Source: an uncultured Porphyromonadaceae bacterium (GTDB lineage Bacteria > Bacteroidota > Bacteroidia > Bacteroidales > Muribaculaceae). Taken from it: DNA of 9,164 nucleotides. The translations under genes were made by a program, and so were the position numbers. The stretch covers positions 1-9,164 of the forward strand of contig CAJJOO010000033.1 in the NCBI GenBank assembly GCA_905193395.1, given 5' to 3'. A model generated the notes under the pieces. It did not search any database and was not told the DNA's origin. It saw only the letters and a program-made list of their open reading frames with translations. This document shows positions 5,860-9,164 of this stretch, in pieces (position 1 is the first letter of the stretch; each line of letters begins with the position of its first letter).

Positions 5860-8217
5860 ATGTTGCTATCAGAACTCAAAACAGGTCAGGAAGCAGTCGT
5901 CGTCAAGATAATGGGCCACGGCGCTTTCCGCAAGCGAGTCATGGAAATGGGTTTTGTCCGCGGCCGTACGGTCAAGGTCGAACTTTCCGCCCCGCTTAAA
6001 GATCCCATTAAATATGAAGTACTCGGTTACAGCGTTTCTCTGCGCCGGGCCGAGGCCGAACTGATTGAAGTCACGCCCCTGGAACCGACGGACGAACCTG
6101 CGGCCGGCGGGAAAAGTGCCGAAGTTCGCCCTGACCAGCGACGTGCCGAACTCCATAAGATCAATGTCGCCCTTATCGGCAACCCGAACTGCGGCAAGAC
6201 GTCGCTCTACAACCGTCTGTGCGGGACCTCGGAGCATGTAGGCAACTACGGCGGCGTAACGGTGGATGTGAAACGCTCCACCTTCGTATACCGCAATTAC
6301 AGCATCACGCTGGTCGACCTGCCGGGCACGTATTCGCTGGCCTCGTATTCGCCAGAGGAACTGTATGTGCGCCGCTACCTGCGCGACGAGACTCCCGACG
6401 TGATTCTTAACGTGGTCGATTCCAGCAATCTCGAACGAAATCTGTACCTGTCCACCGAACTCATCGACATGAACCTGTCGATGGTTATCGCCCTGAACAT
6501 GTGGGACGAATTTCGCGGCTCGGGCGCCACGCTCGATTACAAGAACCTGGGCGACATGATCGGCGTCCCGATGGTGCCAATCGTGGCCCGCAACGGCGAG
6601 GGCGTCGATAAACTGCTCGACACCGTCATCAAGGTCTATGAAGGCAGCGACGATTCCGTGCGCCATATTCATGTGAATCTGGGCCACGACATCGAAAAGG
6701 CCGTCCGCGTGCTCATCGACATAATCAAGAAGGACAGCCGCATCGGTCACCGTTTCTCGCCCCGCTATCTTGCCATCAAGTTTCTGGAAGGGGACAATGA
6801 GGTGGACAGCATCATGAAATCCAGCGACAGTTACGAACTGATGTGCAAGCAGCGCAACATGCTCCGCGCTGACCTCGAACGCCTGAACGAAGAGGATGTA
6901 TCGTCGACCGTCGCTGCCGAGAAATACGGTTTCATCGCCGGCGCCCTGGCCGAGACCTACACCCCGGGGCAGGCATCGGACCACAGTGCGACCACCGTAA
7001 TAGACTCCATAATCACCAACCGCCTTTTCGGTTTCCCGGTGTTCCTGGCCGTGATGTTCGTGATGTTCTGGGCTACCTTTTTCCTCGGCGCCTATCCGAT
7101 GGAGTGGATTGAGGCCGGCGTCGACGCCCTCAGCGGTCTGTGCTCCCGCTTCATGCCCGACGGTATACTCAAGGACCTTGTGGCCGACGGTATCATCGGC
7201 GGTGTGGGTGGTGTGATAGTCTTCCTGCCCAACATCCTGATACTCTATTTCTTCATCTCGCTGATGGAGGACTCGGGCTATATGTCGAGGGCGGCATTCA
7301 TCATGGACCGCATAATGCACCGTATCGGGCTGCATGGCAAGTCGTTCATCCCGCTGGTGATGGGCTTCGGGTGCAATGTGCCTGCAATTATCGCCACACG
7401 TTCCATAGAGAGCCGTTCGAGCCGAATAATTACCATACTCATCGACCCGTTCATGTCCTGCTCGGCACGTCTGCCGGTATACGTACTGATTGTCGGCACG
7501 TTCTTCTACGACTATGCCGCGTGGATATTCATGGGTCTCTATATTCTGGGTGTGGTGATGGCCGTTGTCACTGCGCGACTGCTGCGCAAGGTTGCCTTCA
7601 CTCGCGACGAGACCCCGTTTGTGATGGAACTGCCGCCGTACCGCATGCCGACAGCCAAGGCCATGGTGCGCCACACCTGGTCGAAAGGCGTTCAGTATCT
7701 GAAAAAAATGGGTGGCATAATCCTGTTCGCATCCATCATTGTCTGGGCGCTTAACTATTTCCCGCGCCCCGTGTCGGCCGACACTGTGACAAAAGCGCCG
7801 GTGGAGAACAACGATTCCTATCTGTGCCGTGCCGGAAAGGCCATAAACCCCGTCATGGAGCCGCTGGGATTCCGCTGGCGTGCCTCGGTTGCCGCCCTGG
7901 CCGGTGTGCCTGCAAAGGAAATCGTGGTGTCGACCCTCGGTGTCCTCTATACCGACAACGAGGCCGTTGACAACGCTTCGCTTGGCCAGCGCCTCGAAGC
8001 CCCGCAGCCCGACGGCCGGGGGCCCGATTTCACCTCGGCCTCGGCCCTGGCATTCCTGGTGTTCATACTGCTCTATTGCCCCTGTGTGGCCACAATCACG
8101 GCAATTGTCCGCGAGACCCATTCATGGAAATGGGGCGCCTTCTCGGTGGTCTATAACACGGCCCTGGCCTGGGTGGTTTCATTTATTGTCTATCGCGTGG
8201 CTTTATGGATAATGTAG
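5860..8217 (+). CDS. feoB: FeoA-FeoB fusion, ferrous iron transport protein
   Basis: Inner-membrane Fe2+ importer of 785 residues, with the small FeoA (SH3-like) protein fused to the N-terminus of FeoB. FeoA spans about 1-75 (MLLSELKTGQEAVVVKIMGH to the SLRRAEAELIEV block). A charged linker of about 28 residues follows. The G domain has G1 GNPNCGKTS (107-115), G2 T134 in NYGGVTVD, G3 DLPG (153-156) and G4 NMWD (213-216), the form NMxD being usual in FeoB. A helical GDI-like region precedes the membrane domain, which starts at about 390. Gate blocks include GFGCNVPA (502-509), FMSCSARLPVY (531-541) and a YCPC motif (739-742), so C505, C534, C740 and C742 are candidates for the iron path. The ATG at 5860 matches the usual FeoA beginning. 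The frame stays open upstream to 5623, but the promoter excludes that start. Confidence 0.97.
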   Translation: MLLSELKTGQEAVVVKIMGHGAFRKRVMEMGFVRGRTVKVELSAPLKDPIKYEVLGYSVSLRRAEAELIEVTPLEPTDEPAAGGKSAEVRPDQRRAELHKINVALIGNPNCGKTSLYNRLCGTSEHVGNYGGVTVDVKRSTFVYRNYSITLVDLPGTYSLASYSPEELYVRRYLRDETPDVILNVVDSSNLERNLYLSTELIDMNLSMVIALNMWDEFRGSGATLDYKNLGDMIGVPMVPIVARNGEGVDKLLDTVIKVYEGSDDSVRHIHVNLGHDIEKAVRVLIDIIKKDSRIGHRFSPRYLAIKFLEGDNEVDSIMKSSDSYELMCKQRNMLRADLERLNEEDVSSTVAAEKYGFIAGALAETYTPGQASDHSATTVIDSIITNRLFGFPVFLAVMFVMFWATFFLGAYPMEWIEAGVDALSGLCSRFMPDGILKDLVADGIIGGVGGVIVFLPNILILYFFISLMEDSGYMSRAAFIMDRIMHRIGLHGKSFIPLVMGFGCNVPAIIATRSIESRSSRIITILIDPFMSCSARLPVYVLIVGTFFYDYAAWIFMGLYILGVVMAVVTARLLRKVAFTRDETPFVMELPPYRMPTAKAMVRHTWSKGVQYLKKMGGIILFASIIVWALNYFPRPVSADTVTKAPVENNDSYLCRAGKAINPVMEPLGFRWRASVAALAGVPAKEIVVSTLGVLYTDNEAVDNASLGQRLEAPQPDGRGPDFTSASALAFLVFILLYCPCVATITAIVRETHSWKWGAFSVVYNTALAWVVSFIVYRVALWIM

Positions 8218-9164
8218 CGGAACGGATTCTCGCTGCCGCAGCCGGCTTCATGAGCGACTGGATTCTGGTTCCGGTCCTTCTGTGTGCCGCAATTTTCTTC
8301 ACCATAATCACCCGCGGGGTCCAGTTCACAATGGTTCCCGAGATGTTGCGCCTGCTGTGCCGTTCCGGGCGCCGCGACAGCGAACACAGCCGCCACGGCG
8401 TCAGTTCGTTTCAGGCCTTCGCCGTGTCGATAGCCTCGCGCGTGGGCACCGGTAATCTGGCCGGAGTCGCCTCGGCCATCGCCATCGGCGGTCCTGGCGC
8501 AGTGTTCTGGATGTGGGTTATCGCCCTGCTTGGCGCTGCAAGCGCCTTTGCCGAATCGACTCTGGCGCAGTTGTTCAAAGTGTGCGGCAAGGACAGTTTC
8601 TACGGCGGCCCGGCCTATTATATCAGCCGCGGACTGGGCAGCAGGGCCTGGGCGGTAACCTTTGCCGTCCTTATCACGGTGACCTTCGGCCTGGCTTTCA
8701 ACAGCGTGCAGTCCAATACGATAGCCGACGCGCTGGCCGAGGCCGGCGGCATCAGCCCCGATTTGACCGCTGTGGCCGTCGCGTTGCTGACCCTCGCGAT
8801 TATCTGGGGCGGAATCCGGCGTATATCCCGTTTCAGCGAAGTGGTGGTGCCCGTGATGGCCGTGGCCTATATAATCCTGGCCATCGTGATAATCATAATG
8901 AATATCCGTAGTCTGCCTGCGGTGCTTGAGACGATTGTCTCCAATGCTTTCGGTGTTGGGCAGGCCGTGGGAGGCACCTTCGGAATGGCCGTTGTGATGG
9001 GCGTGAAGCGCGGACTATTCAGCAACGAGGCCGGGGAGGGTTCGACGCCCAATGCGGCCGCCACAGCGTCGGTGAGCCATCCGGTGAAGCAGGGGCTTAT
9101 CCAGGCGCTCGGCGTATATACGGACACGCTGATAATCTGCTCGTGTACGGCGTTCATAATCCTG
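8205..9164 (+). CDS. AGCS-family sodium:alanine/amino-acid symporter, N-terminal part, cut by window edge
   Basis: Inner-membrane Na+-coupled importer of small neutral amino acids (alanine/glycine:cation symporter family). The first 320 residues are present (the family is usually about 450-500), open to the last base. I translated it by hand from the plus strand. Diagnostic blocks are ASRVGTGNLAGVASAIAIGG (78-96 region), PGAVFWMWV (97-105), YGGPAYYISRGLG (133-145) and GVKRGLFSNEAGEGSTPNAA (266-285), followed by HPVKQGLIQALGVYTDT (292-308). Many hydrophobic segments are visible (about 20-36, 97-115, 148-165, 187-203, 212-233). The ATG at 8205 lies inside the end of feoB, in another frame, overlapping it by 13 bases. 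A later in-frame ATG at 8250 would cut into the first membrane segment. Transcription with feoAB is likely because there is no room for its own promoter except inside feoB. The exact amino acid is not known. Confidence 0.93.
   Translation, partial: MDNVAERILAAAAGFMSDWILVPVLLCAAIFFTIITRGVQFTMVPEMLRLLCRSGRRDSEHSRHGVSSFQAFAVSIASRVGTGNLAGVASAIAIGGPGAVFWMWVIALLGAASAFAESTLAQLFKVCGKDSFYGGPAYYISRGLGSRAWAVTFAVLITVTFGLAFNSVQSNTIADALAEAGGISPDLTAVAVALLTLAIIWGGIRRISRFSEVVVPVMAVAYIILAIVIIIMNIRSLPAVLETIVSNAFGVGQAVGGTFGMAVVMGVKRGLFSNEAGEGSTPNAAATASVSHPVKQGLIQALGVYTDTLIICSCTAFIIL

Noticed and set aside
5869..8121. A 750-residue minus-strand open frame inside feoAB, considered as a real overlapping gene
   Set aside because: It is in codon register with feoAB, is explained by absent TTA/CTA/TCA codons, resembles no family I know, and is unusually rich in His, Gln, Gly and Asp as expected from a reverse-complement shadow. 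The sense strand has a complete FeoAB protein.
8513..8911. A 132-residue plus-strand open frame within the symporter gene
   Set aside because: It is an alternative frame inside the AGCS gene, whose own frame carries all family motifs without interruption.

Overview
This window looks like chromosome from a GC-rich member of the Bacteroidota, most likely the order Bacteroidales. Three things support this. FeoA and FeoB are fused into one protein, a common arrangement in that phylum. A DUF1599 gene is coupled to a DoxX-like gene of the BT_3928 type. The two promoters have Bacteroidota-style -7 boxes (TAnnTTTGC) and no clear Shine-Dalgarno sequences. Genus cannot be fixed from the sequence alone. 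I see no mobile element, phage gene, CRISPR array, tRNA or rRNA.

Layout. The left part (1-5742) is a run of five minus-strand genes, read from right to left. They are a DUF1599/Nmad1 protein, a DoxX-like membrane protein with a periplasmic CxC motif, a large FAD-dependent dehydrogenase, an RND efflux adaptor, and the start of the RND pump (cut by the left edge). Junctions are tight: a 4-base ATGA overlap, 50 bases, 32 bases, and another ATGA overlap. The run could be one operon, or two or three short units. A 117-base intergenic region (5743-5859) carries divergent promoters. The right part (5860-9164) is plus strand: an feoA-feoB fusion for ferrous iron uptake, then an AGCS-family sodium/amino-acid symporter that overlaps feoB by 13 bases and is cut by the right edge. 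Every base outside the intergenic gaps is in a gene, and no gene-free stretch exceeds 300 bases.

How the genes work together. The adaptor and pump form two parts of a tripartite efflux system; the outer-membrane channel is probably just beyond the left edge. FeoAB imports Fe2+ across the inner membrane, and the symporter imports a small amino acid with Na+. The DUF1599-DoxX pair is the least understood part. DUF1599 is a visible two-repeat protein, and the DoxX-like protein places a CxC motif and a predicted thioredoxin-fold domain on the same, periplasmic, side of the membrane.

I found no convincing new system. The items most worth a second look are the DUF1599-DoxX pair, the near-palindrome over the feoB promoter, and the feoB-symporter coupling. 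Codon bias is strong enough to leave long antisense frames open (750 codons opposite feoB); I treat these as shadows.
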